A stretch of 64,000 nucleotides of DNA, taken from positions 77,292-141,291 of the forward strand of contig JBAVIP010000050.1 in assembly GCA_049687015.1 (NCBI GenBank). Direction: 5' to 3'. Under the pieces are notes generated by a model. It saw nothing but the letters and a program-made list of their open reading frames with translations. It ran no database searches and was not told the origin of the DNA. The translations under genes and the position numbers were made by a program. Below are positions 16,771 through 25,405 of the stretch, piece by piece (within the stretch, counting starts at the first letter, position 1; each line of letters starts with the position of its first letter). Origin of the DNA: Methylotenera_A sp049687015. GTDB taxonomy: Bacteria; Pseudomonadota; Gammaproteobacteria; Burkholderiales; Methylophilaceae.

Positions 16771-17655
16771 ATGCTGACAGACATCAAACCCGCACAAAAA
16801 GCGCAAATTCTGGCTGAGGCGCTGCCTTACATTAAACGCTTTTTCGATAAAACTATCGTCATTAAATACGGCGGCAACGCCATGACTGACGAGCATCTTA
16901 AACATTGTTTTGCACAAGACGTAGTGTTGCTCAAACTGGTCGGCATGAACCCAGTCGTGGTGCATGGCGGCGGCCCGCAAATCAACGAAATGCTGGATAA
17001 ACTCGGAAAAAAAGGCGAGTTTATCCAGGGCATGCGCGTTACCGACGAAGAAACCATGGACGTGGTGGAAATGGTGCTGGGTGGCCAGGTGAATAAGGAA
17101 ATCGTCAATCTCATCAATCGCCACGGCGGCAAAGCGGTAGGTTTAACCGGGCAGGATGGCAATTTTATTCATGCGCATAAACTGCTAATGGAGGACATGA
17201 ATGACCCCACAAAAACGATTGATGTCGGACAAGTTGGCGAAATTACCGCCATTGACCCGAGCATTATTAATTTCTTGGATAGCGGCGATTTTATCCCAGT
17301 GGTAGCGCCAATCGGCGTGGGGGCGGATAACCAAACCTACAACATCAATGCCGACGTGGTGGCGGGAAAGCTGGCGGAAATCTTAGGCGCGGAAAAATTG
17401 ATACTGCTTACCAATACGCCAGGCGTATTGGATAAGAAAGGCAATTTGCTGACCGGCCTCACCCCAAAACAAATTGATGATTTGGTTGCAGATGGCACGC
17501 TTTCCGGCGGCATGTTGCCCAAGATCGGCTCTGCGCTTGATGCGGCGCGTAGCGGCGTTAAATCGGTGCACATTATTGATGGACGCGTAGAGCACGCGCT
17601 GCTGCTTGAGGTGTTAACTGACGAAGGTGTTGGGACGCTGATAAAAGCTAAGTAA
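16771..17655 (+). CDS. argB: Acetylglutamate kinase
   Basis: ArgB phosphorylates N-acetylglutamate, the second step of arginine synthesis. The 294-residue protein has 'IVIKYGGNAM', 'VVVHGGGPQINEML' (glycine-rich substrate loop), 'GMRVTDEETMDVVEMVLGG' and 'GKAVGLTGQDG'. 'INADVVAGKLAEILGAEKLI' and 'SGGMLPKIGSALDA' complete the amino-acid-kinase fold. The frame extends upstream to an ATG at 16729, but the ATG at 16771 starts the conserved protein and has a GAGAAAC element before it. It lies 56 bases after argA, placing steps one and two together. Confidence 0.95.
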   Translation: MLTDIKPAQKAQILAEALPYIKRFFDKTIVIKYGGNAMTDEHLKHCFAQDVVLLKLVGMNPVVVHGGGPQINEMLDKLGKKGEFIQGMRVTDEETMDVVEMVLGGQVNKEIVNLINRHGGKAVGLTGQDGNFIHAHKLLMEDMNDPTKTIDVGQVGEITAIDPSIINFLDSGDFIPVVAPIGVGADNQTYNINADVVAGKLAEILGAEKLILLTNTPGVLDKKGNLLTGLTPKQIDDLVADGTLSGGMLPKIGSALDAARSGVKSVHIIDGRVEHALLLEVLTDEGVGTLIKAK

Positions 17656-17689
17656 TTTAACTCAAAGTAACGCGGCTACAGAAATTGTA

Positions 17690-17795
17690 TTTTGTGGGAT
17701 GTAGCGCTAGGCGCCACACAGCGAATGACGAAGGCATATCGAATTGCATAGACTAGGAATGAGCGCGCACGCAACGACGCGATTCGCCCACAAAA
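17690..17795. repeat. Palindromic intergenic element with 9-bp terminal inverted repeats
   Basis: TTTTGTGGG (17690-17698) and CCCACAAAA (17787-17795) bracket 88 bases of GC-rich, partly self-complementary sequence between argB and the HAD gene. No T-run follows on the plus strand, so it is not a clear terminator. The order of internal motifs recalls the element at 8061-8166, but similarity is low. Confidence 0.5.
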
Positions 17796-17802
17796 AAAAA
17801 TT

Positions 17803-18432
17803 ATGAGTCGCGTTTGGATATTTGATTTAGACGACACCTTGCATAACGCTTCTGCCCATATTTTCCCCGTGATGAACCGCGCCATGACGCAGTACATCAT
17901 GGAACATTTAAAGCTTGAAGAACATGCCGCCCACCAACTGCGCCAGCACTATTGGCACGTGTATGGCGCCACGCTTAAAGGCCTGACGCGGCATCATGGC
18001 GTTGATCCTTATCACTTTCTGCACGAAACGCATAAGCTTATCAAACTGCCTGAAATGGTGCTGCAAACCAAACGTCTGCGACACATGCTGCAAAATCTGC
18101 AAGGCCGCAAAGTTGTATTCACCAATGCGCCACGCAACTATGCCCTGCAAGTACTTGATTTACTTGGCATCGCCGATTGTTTTAAACTGATATTTAGTGT
18201 GGAATCTGCGAAATTTCACGCCAAACCAAGCGTGCGCGGCTTCCAAATGCTGCTCAAAGCAATCAACATTAAACCCAGTAACTGCGTGATGCTGGAAGAT
18301 AACCTGCCCGCATTAATGACCGCAAAACGACTTGGCATGCAAACCATTTGGGTGACAAAAAAAATGCAAAAACCAAATTTTGTGGATTATCGGCTCAGCC
18401 ATGTGTTAGCACTCACTCACCTTAAGCTATAA
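17803..18432 (+). CDS. HAD-family pyrimidine 5'-nucleotidase-like phosphatase
   Basis: A 209-residue HAD-superfamily hydrolase of the SDT1/pyrimidine 5'-nucleotidase type, which dephosphorylates nucleoside monophosphates. Motif I 'IFDLDDTLHNAS' starts at residue 6, motif II 'VVFTNAPRNYA' is near 104, the conserved lysine lies in 'HAKPSVRGFQ', and motif IV 'VMLEDNLPAL' is near 165. Start at 17803 has no obvious Shine-Dalgarno because the preceding bases belong to the repeat's A-run. Physiological substrate uncertain. Confidence 0.88.
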   Translation: MSRVWIFDLDDTLHNASAHIFPVMNRAMTQYIMEHLKLEEHAAHQLRQHYWHVYGATLKGLTRHHGVDPYHFLHETHKLIKLPEMVLQTKRLRHMLQNLQGRKVVFTNAPRNYALQVLDLLGIADCFKLIFSVESAKFHAKPSVRGFQMLLKAINIKPSNCVMLEDNLPALMTAKRLGMQTIWVTKKMQKPNFVDYRLSHVLALTHLKL

Positions 18433-18442
18433 TAAAACCCTG

Positions 18443-18466
18443 ACATGCTGACGCAAGTTAGCATGT
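18443..18466 (+). terminator. Probable terminator after the HAD gene
   Basis: A 10-bp stem (ACATGCTGAC / GTTAGCATGT, one wobble pair) with a GCAA loop lies 10 bases past the stop, followed by TTTATAAAAATAAAA, a weak tail. Confidence 0.55.
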
Positions 18467-18531
18467 TTATAAAAATAAAAACAGATTCCGAATCTATATC
18501 GGAAAGACTATAAAAAATTAAGGGAAACATT

Positions 18532-19089
18532 ATGGCATCAGACCGCAAACAACAAATATTGGAAACGCTCGCCAATATGCTGGAAACGCCTAAGCGCGAG
18601 AAAATTACCACCGCATCGCTCGCGGCAAAATTAGATCTGAGCGAAGCCGCACTGTATCGTCACTTTGCCAACAAAGCGCAAATGTTTGAAGGTTTGATTG
18701 AGTTTATCGAAGCCTCGATTTTTGGTGTGATTAATAAAATCACCACAGATGAAACCGATGGCATCAAGCAGGTTCAACTAATTGTTACCATGCTGCTCAA
18801 GTTTGCCGAAAAAAATCCCGGCATGACGCGGGTGCTGATTGGCGACGCATTAGTGAACGAAGAAGAACATCTGCAAACCCGCATTAACCAATTACATGAC
18901 CGCATTGAGGCCAGTCTCAAGCAATGCCTGAAAATTGCTATTGCCGATTCTGGCAAAAAAATTATGCCAGAAGCACAAGCCAACTTGCTTACTTGCTATG
19001 TGATTGGTCGCTGGCATCAGTATGCCAAAAGTGGATTTAAGCGCAAGCCACTAGAGTTTTCTCAAGCGCAATTAGGTTTATTGAACTAG
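18532..19089 (+). CDS. slmA: Nucleoid occlusion factor SlmA (TetR family)
   Basis: A 185-residue TetR-type DNA-binding protein matching SlmA: N-terminal 'DRKQQILETLANMLETP', helix-turn-helix 'ITTASLAAKLDLSEAALYRH' and 'FANKAQMFEGLIEFIE', then 'NPGMTRVLIGDALVNEE' and C-terminal 'GRWHQYAKSGFKRKP', all characteristic. SlmA binds DNA sites away from the terminus and blocks FtsZ assembly over the nucleoid. The division genes themselves lie on the opposite strand from 25 kb on. A GGGAAAC ribosome-binding site precedes the ATG. Confidence 0.94.
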   Translation: MASDRKQQILETLANMLETPKREKITTASLAAKLDLSEAALYRHFANKAQMFEGLIEFIEASIFGVINKITTDETDGIKQVQLIVTMLLKFAEKNPGMTRVLIGDALVNEEEHLQTRINQLHDRIEASLKQCLKIAIADSGKKIMPEAQANLLTCYVIGRWHQYAKSGFKRKPLEFSQAQLGLLN

Positions 19090-19160
19090 AAATATATTAC
19101 TTTGTCACATTTTGGTGCTAGCTTTATACTTAATGAATAACGGATACTTGAAAGAAAAGC

Positions 19161-19631
19161 ATGCTAATTCATGACAAAGCAATCAAATCACTTTCACCCG
19201 CCGATCGTCTTGTAATTGATGAAGAACATGCACTGCTAGAAAAATTTCTGAAAGACCTTCATGACTCGTGCACCACTTTGGATACGCTTGACCAAGTGAA
19301 AGATCGTGAAGAATTGGCCTCGTATCGTGGTCGTTTACCCTCTTTCTTGTTATATGTATCTGAACTTGTCGCCAGGCATTTTGAGACTGAAGAAACAATT
19401 ATGTTGAGCAGGCCGCATGTAACAGAAAAATACGAGTACTTTCGTATTCATCGACAAGCGCACTTAGACATCTTGCGGAAATTGGACGCATTGGTAAGCG
19501 AATGCTTTACGTTTGACGACCATAAAAATACCGCTGATGTATATCACCAGTTCTATGACAAACTTTCAGCGCTATTTGAAGAACATGACCGTAATTTTGA
19601 CGACCCTTTTATACAGTCTACCAAAACTTGA
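19161..19631 (+). CDS. Hemerythrin-like domain protein
   Basis: A 156-residue all-helical protein with the histidine/glutamate pattern of a di-iron hemerythrin: 'DEEHALLEKFLKDL' (H near 24), 'LVARHFETEETIML' (about 70-83), 'IHRQAHLDIL' (H-x3-H type, about 95-104) and 'LFEEHDRNFDD' near the C-terminus. Such proteins bind O2, NO or iron and act as sensors or scavengers. It is a stand-alone domain with no signalling partner attached. Role unknown. Confidence 0.8.
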   Translation: MLIHDKAIKSLSPADRLVIDEEHALLEKFLKDLHDSCTTLDTLDQVKDREELASYRGRLPSFLLYVSELVARHFETEETIMLSRPHVTEKYEYFRIHRQAHLDILRKLDALVSECFTFDDHKNTADVYHQFYDKLSALFEEHDRNFDDPFIQSTKT

Positions 19632-19731
19632 GTTTGCTGGTAGCCTTGGGTAGCGCAACCTGTTGCCTACATGTTACAAACTTAGTAGGATTACAAATTA
19701 GTACAGTCACCTAATGGCATTGGGGAATAAC

Positions 19732-19953
19732 ATGCAAGGCACAATATTTGGATTCACTGAAGTGCAGATTACCGAGTTTGGCATGACGTATGGCGTCGGC
19801 GGATTGATGTTGCTGATGCTGTTTATTGTAGGCCACCTTGCCTGGGAATCCAAAGCTGGGAAGTTTGGCACCTTTGCCTTGTTTCTTGGCCTTGCATTTG
19901 GTTTAGTGGGTTATGTGGCAAAATACATCATTAAATACAAATTTGGCATCTGA
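19732..19953 (+). CDS. DUF2788 small membrane protein
   Basis: A 73-residue protein with two hydrophobic helices flanking the conserved 'HLAWESKAGKFGTF' loop, matching the DUF2788 family of short proteobacterial membrane proteins of unknown function. An in-frame ATG at 19714 exists, but the ATG at 19732 has the well-placed ribosome-binding site TTGGGGAATAAC and is preferred. It ends 5 bases from the stop of the convergent cca gene, leaving no room for a dedicated terminator. Confidence 0.8.
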   Translation: MQGTIFGFTEVQITEFGMTYGVGGLMLLMLFIVGHLAWESKAGKFGTFALFLGLAFGLVGYVAKYIIKYKFGI

Positions 19954-19958
19954 AAACA

Positions 19959-21167
19959 CTACAAAACCAGCTTTACAGCCGCCAGCCTCGCCTCGTAGAC
20001 GGCAATTCTGATTCTTTCCGGCTCGCTGAATGCGCTGGCCACTGCACCTGCATCCACACTCAGCGCTGCATCCAGTGCTTTTAGCATTAAATCAGCCTCG
20101 GGTATCGCACAATTTTCGAAACCGGTTCTACCACGAGAATCAGCCTCACAGGCCTTTAGAAAATCATTAAACCTGGCTGGCTGGCGAATCGCATCCAGCT
20201 CGATTAAAAACTCCAGCAAGGTGTTTGGCCGCATTTTGCCCACCTGATGCAATTTGCCATGAAACTTGGCCACGATATGCGCCAACTCCTTGCAATCGTT
20301 TGGCACGCGCAAGCGTTTGCAAACCTCTTTCAGCAAGTCCACGCTGCGCACTTCGTGACCGATATGCCGAGGCAGAATGTCAACGGGCGTAGTGCCTTTA
20401 CCCAGATCATGCATCAGCGCGGCAAAGCGTACCGGCAGGCTAAAATTCTGCTTGGCAGCGTAATCAATCACCATCATCATATGTACGCCAGTATCCACTT
20501 CCGGGTGATGCAGCGGCGGCTGTGGCACGCCCCATAGCCTATCAAGCTCGGGCAGAATCTTTTGCAGCGCAGCGCAAGCGCGCAGCACCTCAAACATGCG
20601 GCTTGGCTTTTGTTCCATCAAGCCTTGCGCCAGTTCTTGCCATACGCGCTCCGGCACCAGCGCGTCCACCTCGCCCGCAGCCACCATTTGCCGCATTAAA
20701 GCGAGCGTTTCCGGTGCTAAACTAAACTCTGTTAGCCGCGCCGCAAAGCGCGCCGCGCGCAGAATACGCACCGGATCTTCGGCGAAGGCGCTACTGACAT
20801 GGCGCAGGATTTTAGATTCAATATCCGCTTGCCCATTGAAAGGATCAATGAGCTTGCCTTCAGCATCCTTGGCAATGGCGTTGATAGTCAAATCGCGGCG
20901 GGCCAGATCTTCTTCCAGCGTTACCTCGGGCGAGGCATACACGGTAAAACCCTTGTAGCCTTTTGAGGTTTTGCGCTCGGTGCGCGCCAGTGCATATTCA
21001 TCGTGCGTTTTGGGGTGAAGGAACACCGGGAAGTCTTTACCTACCGGCCTGTAGCCCGCATCCAGCATGGCTTGTGGCGTGGCGCCTACAACTACAAAAT
21101 CTTTATCTTTTATCGGAAAACCCAGCAACTCATCACGCACCGCACCACCAACGCAATACGTTTTCAT
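19959..21167 (-). CDS. cca: CCA-adding tRNA nucleotidyltransferase (multifunctional CCA protein)
   Basis: Cca adds or repairs the 3' CCA of tRNAs. The 402-residue protein has the nucleotidyltransferase head 'YCVGGAVRDELLGFPIKDKD' (residues 3-22), 'ARTERKTSKGYKGF', 'EEDLARRDLTINAIA' and an ATP-selecting region. A C-terminal HD phosphohydrolase domain with 'FAALMHDLGKGTTP' marks the longer proteobacterial form. The frame is open to 21266, but the ATG at 21167 (AAGG before it) starts the conserved enzyme. It is the last gene of the long minus-strand block, one base after the NDUFA9-like gene. Confidence 0.95.
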   Translation of the reverse strand: MKTYCVGGAVRDELLGFPIKDKDFVVVGATPQAMLDAGYRPVGKDFPVFLHPKTHDEYALARTERKTSKGYKGFTVYASPEVTLEEDLARRDLTINAIAKDAEGKLIDPFNGQADIESKILRHVSSAFAEDPVRILRAARFAARLTEFSLAPETLALMRQMVAAGEVDALVPERVWQELAQGLMEQKPSRMFEVLRACAALQKILPELDRLWGVPQPPLHHPEVDTGVHMMMVIDYAAKQNFSLPVRFAALMHDLGKGTTPVDILPRHIGHEVRSVDLLKEVCKRLRVPNDCKELAHIVAKFHGKLHQVGKMRPNTLLEFLIELDAIRQPARFNDFLKACEADSRGRTGFENCAIPEADLMLKALDAALSVDAGAVASAFSEPERIRIAVYEARLAAVKLVL

Positions 21168-21168
21168 G

Positions 21169-22134
21169 TTACCTTCTGGCTCTAATGGCACGGCCTGCTG
21201 CGCTACGGAAGCCGTCATAAGCTGCGCGCGGCGAAGTATTAAGCAAATATTCTGGCACAACAACATCTAGTGAAGTAGGTGTAATGCCAAGCTCGGCTGA
21301 GATCGGTGCATTGCATACACTATCCACCTGCATTGAACGTACATTGTCGCGTGACATCAATTTAACAGGCAACAGCTCCATCATCAACGCCTGCGCGTAG
21401 GAAAATGCATTATTCAAGCCGATAATAGGCCGCTGTTTACCTAAAATTGCCATCACTTTTTGTAACAGCTCGCGCAAAGTGTATATGCTCGGGCCGCCCA
21501 GCTCGTAGCTTTTGCCATAGGTAGCGGTGTTTTCGAGCGCATTGACAAAGCACTGTGCTACATCTTCCACCCAAATTGGCTGAAATTTTGCGTCAGCTTT
21601 CGCCAAAAAAATGATTGGCAAAAACTTAGCCAAAGTTGCAAACAAATTTAAAAAATGATCGCCACGGCCAAAAATAACCGATGGCCTGAAGATGGTAATA
21701 TCCAGTTTTTTACTGAACTCATTGATTGCCGCCTCACCTGCTGCCTTGCTGCGCAAATACTGGCTTGGCGCATGGGCGCTGGCCTGCAGTGCGCTCATGT
21801 GCAAGAGCCGGTGAATGCCCAACTCTTCACAACACTGTGCAACACGGCGGGGAAATTGGTGGTGAATAGCCTCAAATGTATTTTCGCCACCTTCATGCAG
21901 AATACCGATCAGGTTAATCACGGCATTGCTGCCTTTAAGCGCCTCTTTCAGCGCGCGGTTATCCCTTATATTGCATTCTTGTACTTGTACATTCGGCAGT
22001 AAAATCAGGTGCTTAGATGCTTCACGACGACGCGACAACACCTTAACTTGATAGCCTGCCTGATCTAATTTAGTCACCAGGCAACTGCCCACAAAGCCCG
22101 CACCGCCCAGTACTGTAATTTTTTTTATTGTCAT
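21169..22134 (-). CDS. NDUFA9-like NAD(P)-binding protein (atypical short-chain dehydrogenase)
   Basis: A 321-residue extended/atypical SDR resembling bacterial homologues of the complex I accessory subunit NDUFA9. The Rossmann motif 'ITVLGGAGFVGSCLV' lies at residues 6-20; 'NIRDNRALKEAL' and 'AVINLIGILHEGG' follow, and 'YLRSKAAGEAAI' holds the YxxxK of the fold. C-terminal parts are unlike sugar epimerases. Function in bacteria is not established. It is bracketed by slt (16 bases upstream) and cca (one base downstream). Confidence 0.85.
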   Translation of the reverse strand: MTIKKITVLGGAGFVGSCLVTKLDQAGYQVKVLSRRREASKHLILLPNVQVQECNIRDNRALKEALKGSNAVINLIGILHEGGENTFEAIHHQFPRRVAQCCEELGIHRLLHMSALQASAHAPSQYLRSKAAGEAAINEFSKKLDITIFRPSVIFGRGDHFLNLFATLAKFLPIIFLAKADAKFQPIWVEDVAQCFVNALENTATYGKSYELGGPSIYTLRELLQKVMAILGKQRPIIGLNNAFSYAQALMMELLPVKLMSRDNVRSMQVDSVCNAPISAELGITPTSLDVVVPEYLLNTSPRAAYDGFRSAAGRAIRARR

Positions 22135-22150
22135 TTCTTACTCATTCTGT

Positions 22151-24184
22151 TTATTCAGCTGGCTTAGCTTGTTCAATTGGCTTAGCTTGTTCAATTGACT
22201 TGGTTTGCTCAAACAACGGTTGAGGCTCAGAATCATCCTCGCCATGATCATTAAGTGCACTATTACTGCCAGGAACAACGCCTAACCTCTGCTTGAGCGA
22301 CATGGTTTTTAAACTCAGACGTGGCGCGTATAAATGCGCGTTTGCCATTACTTTTTGCACATAATTACGCGTTTCACTAAATGGAATGGTCTCCGCATAA
22401 ATAGCGCCTTCCAGCGGCACCGTTGCCGCCCATTTTTTAGCACGGTTTGGGCCTGCATTATACGCTGCTGTTGCCATGGTTTCCTGCCCGTTCATTAAAT
22501 CAAGCGTGTAGCGCATATAGTATGTGCCCAGCGTAATATTAGTATCCAGCTCGTGAATCATGCCAGTATTATAATCATCAATACCTGCACGCTTGGCAGC
22601 CCATTTGGCGGTAGCGGGCATAAGTTGCATTAAACCAGAAGCGCCCACGCCAGATTTTGCATAATGCATAAACCTGCTCTCCTGCCGCGTAATGCCGTAT
22701 ACCCAAGCTTCGTCTATGGCCTGCTCACGAGCAGCCGATTTCATTAAATTACGATAGGGCGTTGGGTAACGCAGCCCGAAGTCGTGCGTTTCGCTAGTTT
22801 TATCGGCGGTAATAATGGCTAAATCATACCAATTTTTTCGCGCAGCAAATTCAGCTGCAGCGAGTAATTGTTTGTCATCAAAATCTTTTGTCGCCTGTAC
22901 CCACTCCGATTTGGCTTCCCATCGAAACCCTAACCGCAGCAAGGCTTCGGCACGCTGAAAACCTGGCCCGCTGGCGATTTCTGCCACTTCTGAATCTGCA
23001 ACCTTGTACGTATAAAGAGGGGCGGACATTGCGCCTTCCAGTTCATCTTGCGCCAGCCAACCGTAATAGTGGCGCTCTGTTGAAAGCTTAGCAAATAAAG
23101 TATTAGCTTCCAGGGTTTGATTTTGGGCTTTTTGCGCACGCGCCTTCCAGTAACGCCACGCACCTTCTTCGGCTTGGATAGGGTCCATTTTTGTGATGGC
23201 ACTCAAAACTACCGGCCAATTTTTTTCACGTAATGCTGCGCGTACAAACCAGGCCAATTGCTCTTTGTTAAGGTCGGTACCGTCTGTAAGTTTAAACCAC
23301 TGCACTGCTTGCGGCTCATGTCGCTGTGCGGCTAGTAACGCCAACCTGCTGTAAAAATAACTTCTATCTTCTGGCTGAAATAAATCTTCAACCTTTTTAA
23401 ACGCGCTTAAAGCCTGCTGTGAATCTGTTTTTGCGATGCGATTTAACGCAAATATATTCAGCTCGCGCCCAAACCTAGTTTTAAATGAAATCATTTTTTT
23501 ATTAATGACCAAGGTTGGTGAGGTATACACCTTATCAATCAACTTGTACTGACTTGTATCAAATGTTTTAGAGCGCCTGGCAATCGCTTTAGCAAGGCTG
23601 ACACGACTATCCGCTAGCGCCAAACGAAAACGTGCCCAAATATCTTCCTCAGTAAGGACGCCTGCCGCTTGCATGCGATCATATAAATCGGCACAGTTGC
23701 TGGGCTGCTCTTTCGCTTGCATCCAAAATGGTTTTGCGGCTTCCAGCGTCGAAATATCCCCTACAACTGAGCTTGCCTCTGCCGCATAACAGGCCACGGC
23801 TGGATCTTCTAGCTGATAGTTCACAATCTCACCAGAAAAACTTAGCCAGTCCAGATTTTTGGCTAGTTTTTTTAGATATTCACCTCGTAAGCGATCGGCA
23901 AATGGGTACTCGCTATAGGTGTTAAGAAAATCTGTGGCCGTTTGGTTATCTGCGTCTTCTAAATTAAGCAACATCAGCCAATAATCGGCATAGGGGGCTA
24001 AAATGTAGTGTTGATTCTGTAGTTGCTGCACATACTCAGACAAGGCGATGGCATTTTTTTTATCGTAAGCGGCGCGTGCTTGTAGAAATTCTTCGTCACC
24101 CACAGCTGCGAAGCTGCTTTTTATTGCAAAAAAGCCAATAAAAAAACTAATGAAAACTAGGCGTTTAATTGGAATATTAGACAT
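22151..24184 (-). CDS. slt: Periplasmic soluble lytic murein transglycosylase (Slt70-like)
   Basis: Slt cleaves peptidoglycan glycan strands to 1,6-anhydro-muropeptides. The 677-residue protein has a signal peptide (hydrophobic 9-20, 'SSFAA' cleavage near 27), a long helical superhelix (about 35-450), then the catalytic domain with 'GITRQESRF' (catalytic Glu), 'SGVGASGLMQLMPATA', 'GTYYMRYTLDLMNG' and 'AAYNAGPNRAKKW'. The C-terminus ends in an extra hydrophilic tail containing a repeated IEQAKP unit. Its location after the dcw genes fits a cell-wall role. Confidence 0.93.
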   Translation of the reverse strand: MSNIPIKRLVFISFFIGFFAIKSSFAAVGDEEFLQARAAYDKKNAIALSEYVQQLQNQHYILAPYADYWLMLLNLEDADNQTATDFLNTYSEYPFADRLRGEYLKKLAKNLDWLSFSGEIVNYQLEDPAVACYAAEASSVVGDISTLEAAKPFWMQAKEQPSNCADLYDRMQAAGVLTEEDIWARFRLALADSRVSLAKAIARRSKTFDTSQYKLIDKVYTSPTLVINKKMISFKTRFGRELNIFALNRIAKTDSQQALSAFKKVEDLFQPEDRSYFYSRLALLAAQRHEPQAVQWFKLTDGTDLNKEQLAWFVRAALREKNWPVVLSAITKMDPIQAEEGAWRYWKARAQKAQNQTLEANTLFAKLSTERHYYGWLAQDELEGAMSAPLYTYKVADSEVAEIASGPGFQRAEALLRLGFRWEAKSEWVQATKDFDDKQLLAAAEFAARKNWYDLAIITADKTSETHDFGLRYPTPYRNLMKSAAREQAIDEAWVYGITRQESRFMHYAKSGVGASGLMQLMPATAKWAAKRAGIDDYNTGMIHELDTNITLGTYYMRYTLDLMNGQETMATAAYNAGPNRAKKWAATVPLEGAIYAETIPFSETRNYVQKVMANAHLYAPRLSLKTMSLKQRLGVVPGSNSALNDHGEDDSEPQPLFEQTKSIEQAKPIEQAKPAE
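22161..22214 (-). repeat. Three tandem 18-bp units encoding the Slt C-terminal tail
   Basis: Two identical units (GGCTTAGCTTGTTCAATT on the plus strand, 22161-22178 and 22179-22196) and one degenerate copy (22197-22214) encode 'EQTKSIEQAKPIEQAKP'. Such in-frame units vary in number easily by slippage. Confidence 0.8.
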
Positions 24185-24194
24185 ATTTATATCG

Positions 24195-24377
24195 CTATAA
24201 ACGAATGACCCGTGTTATCAAATACAACACAAGCAGGATTAGAAAAAGCCAGCCTGTATATTTAAGCAGTTGTTTTATATAGACCAAGTACTTTTGATTG
24301 CGCGTGACCACAAAAGTTGCCAACAACACAAAGCTTGCAATAAACACCAATATAATCGTTAAGCGGATGATTGGCAT
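24195..24377 (-). CDS. Small two-helix membrane protein of unknown function
   Basis: A 60-residue protein made almost entirely of two hydrophobic segments (about 4-24 and 39-58) joined by a basic loop 'TRNQKYLVYIKQ'. It lies 16 bases after lpxC and 10 bases before slt on the same strand, which supports it as a real gene. No named family is recognised. Confidence 0.7.
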   Translation of the reverse strand: MPIIRLTIILVFIASFVLLATFVVTRNQKYLVYIKQLLKYTGWLFLILLVLYLITRVIRL

Positions 24378-24393
24378 TTAACTCTCTGATTTT

Positions 24394-25332
24394 TTAGCTG
24401 AAATGTGGCATGAGATTGGGCGTAAAAAATGCGGTTTGTTCTTGAAAACCAGCAGGGGCTTCTTCAATTTTATCGAAGGTAGCGTATTCCCAAGCATCTG
24501 CATCGGCCAGCAACGCGCGCAATAAAGCATTATTAAGCGCATGGCCTGATTTATATGCAGTAAAAGCGCCAAGCAACGGGTGGCCCAGCATGTACAAATC
24601 GCCAATCGCATCCAATACTTTGTGCTTGGCAAATTCATCCTGGTATCGCAAACCATCGGTGTTCAAGATACGGTACTCATCCAGCACTATGGCATTATCC
24701 AGGCTACCGCCACGCGCTAAACCATTGGCACGCAGGTATTCCACCTCGTGCATAAAACCAAAAGTTCGAGCACGGCTAATTTCCTTCACATAAGAATTAT
24801 CTGCAAAATCAATTTTAACGTTACTGCCGGAATGCTCGAAAACGGGGTGGGCAAAATCAATAGTGAAATCCATTTTAAAACCGTGGTAAGGCTCGAATTT
24901 CACCCACTTATCCCCATCAATTACTTCGACTAACTTTTTGATTTTTATAAATTTTTTAGCGGCAGGCTGCTCTACAATGCCAGCCGATTGCAACAGAAAA
25001 ATAAACGGACCGGAACTGCCATCCATAATCGGAATTTCTGACGCAGTGACTTCGATAATAATATTATCTACGCCCAAGCCAGCCAGCGCAGACATTAAGT
25101 GCTCAACAGTGGCAACACGCGCACCATTGTGTTCTAGGGCAGAACACATGCGCGTATCACGCACCGCTTCAGGATGTGCTTGTATCATGGGCGCCCCGGG
25201 CAAATCGGCGCGCACAAACACAATGCCAGTGTCGATTGCGGCTGGCTTTAAAGTCAATGTGACCTTTTCACCATTATGCAAACCAACGCCTGTAGCACTC
25301 ACCTGTTTTTTTAATGTTCTTTGTTTAAGCAC
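24394..25332 (-). CDS. lpxC: UDP-3-O-acyl-N-acetylglucosamine deacetylase
   Basis: LpxC is the zinc deacetylase that commits precursors to lipid A. The 312-residue protein starts 'LKQRTLKKQVSATGVGLHNG'. It has 'TVEHLMSALAGLGVDN' (zinc-binding His), 'IPIMDGSSGPF', 'ARTFGFMHEVEYLR', 'GGSLDNAIVLD' and 'HKVLDAIGDLYMLG' (His and Asp zinc ligands), and 'HALNNALLRAL' with the catalytic His. It follows ftsZ at the end of the dcw cluster, as in enterobacteria and pseudomonads. The 73-bp ftsZ-lpxC spacer could hold a separate promoter. Confidence 0.97.
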   Translation of the reverse strand: MLKQRTLKKQVSATGVGLHNGEKVTLTLKPAAIDTGIVFVRADLPGAPMIQAHPEAVRDTRMCSALEHNGARVATVEHLMSALAGLGVDNIIIEVTASEIPIMDGSSGPFIFLLQSAGIVEQPAAKKFIKIKKLVEVIDGDKWVKFEPYHGFKMDFTIDFAHPVFEHSGSNVKIDFADNSYVKEISRARTFGFMHEVEYLRANGLARGGSLDNAIVLDEYRILNTDGLRYQDEFAKHKVLDAIGDLYMLGHPLLGAFTAYKSGHALNNALLRALLADADAWEYATFDKIEEAPAGFQEQTAFFTPNLMPHFS

Positions 25333-25405
25333 TCAATTCCTTGTTAACTAGCTCATATCTCATCAATATGGGCATATTTTACAGCTTTAAACAGTCATCA
25401 ACCAA

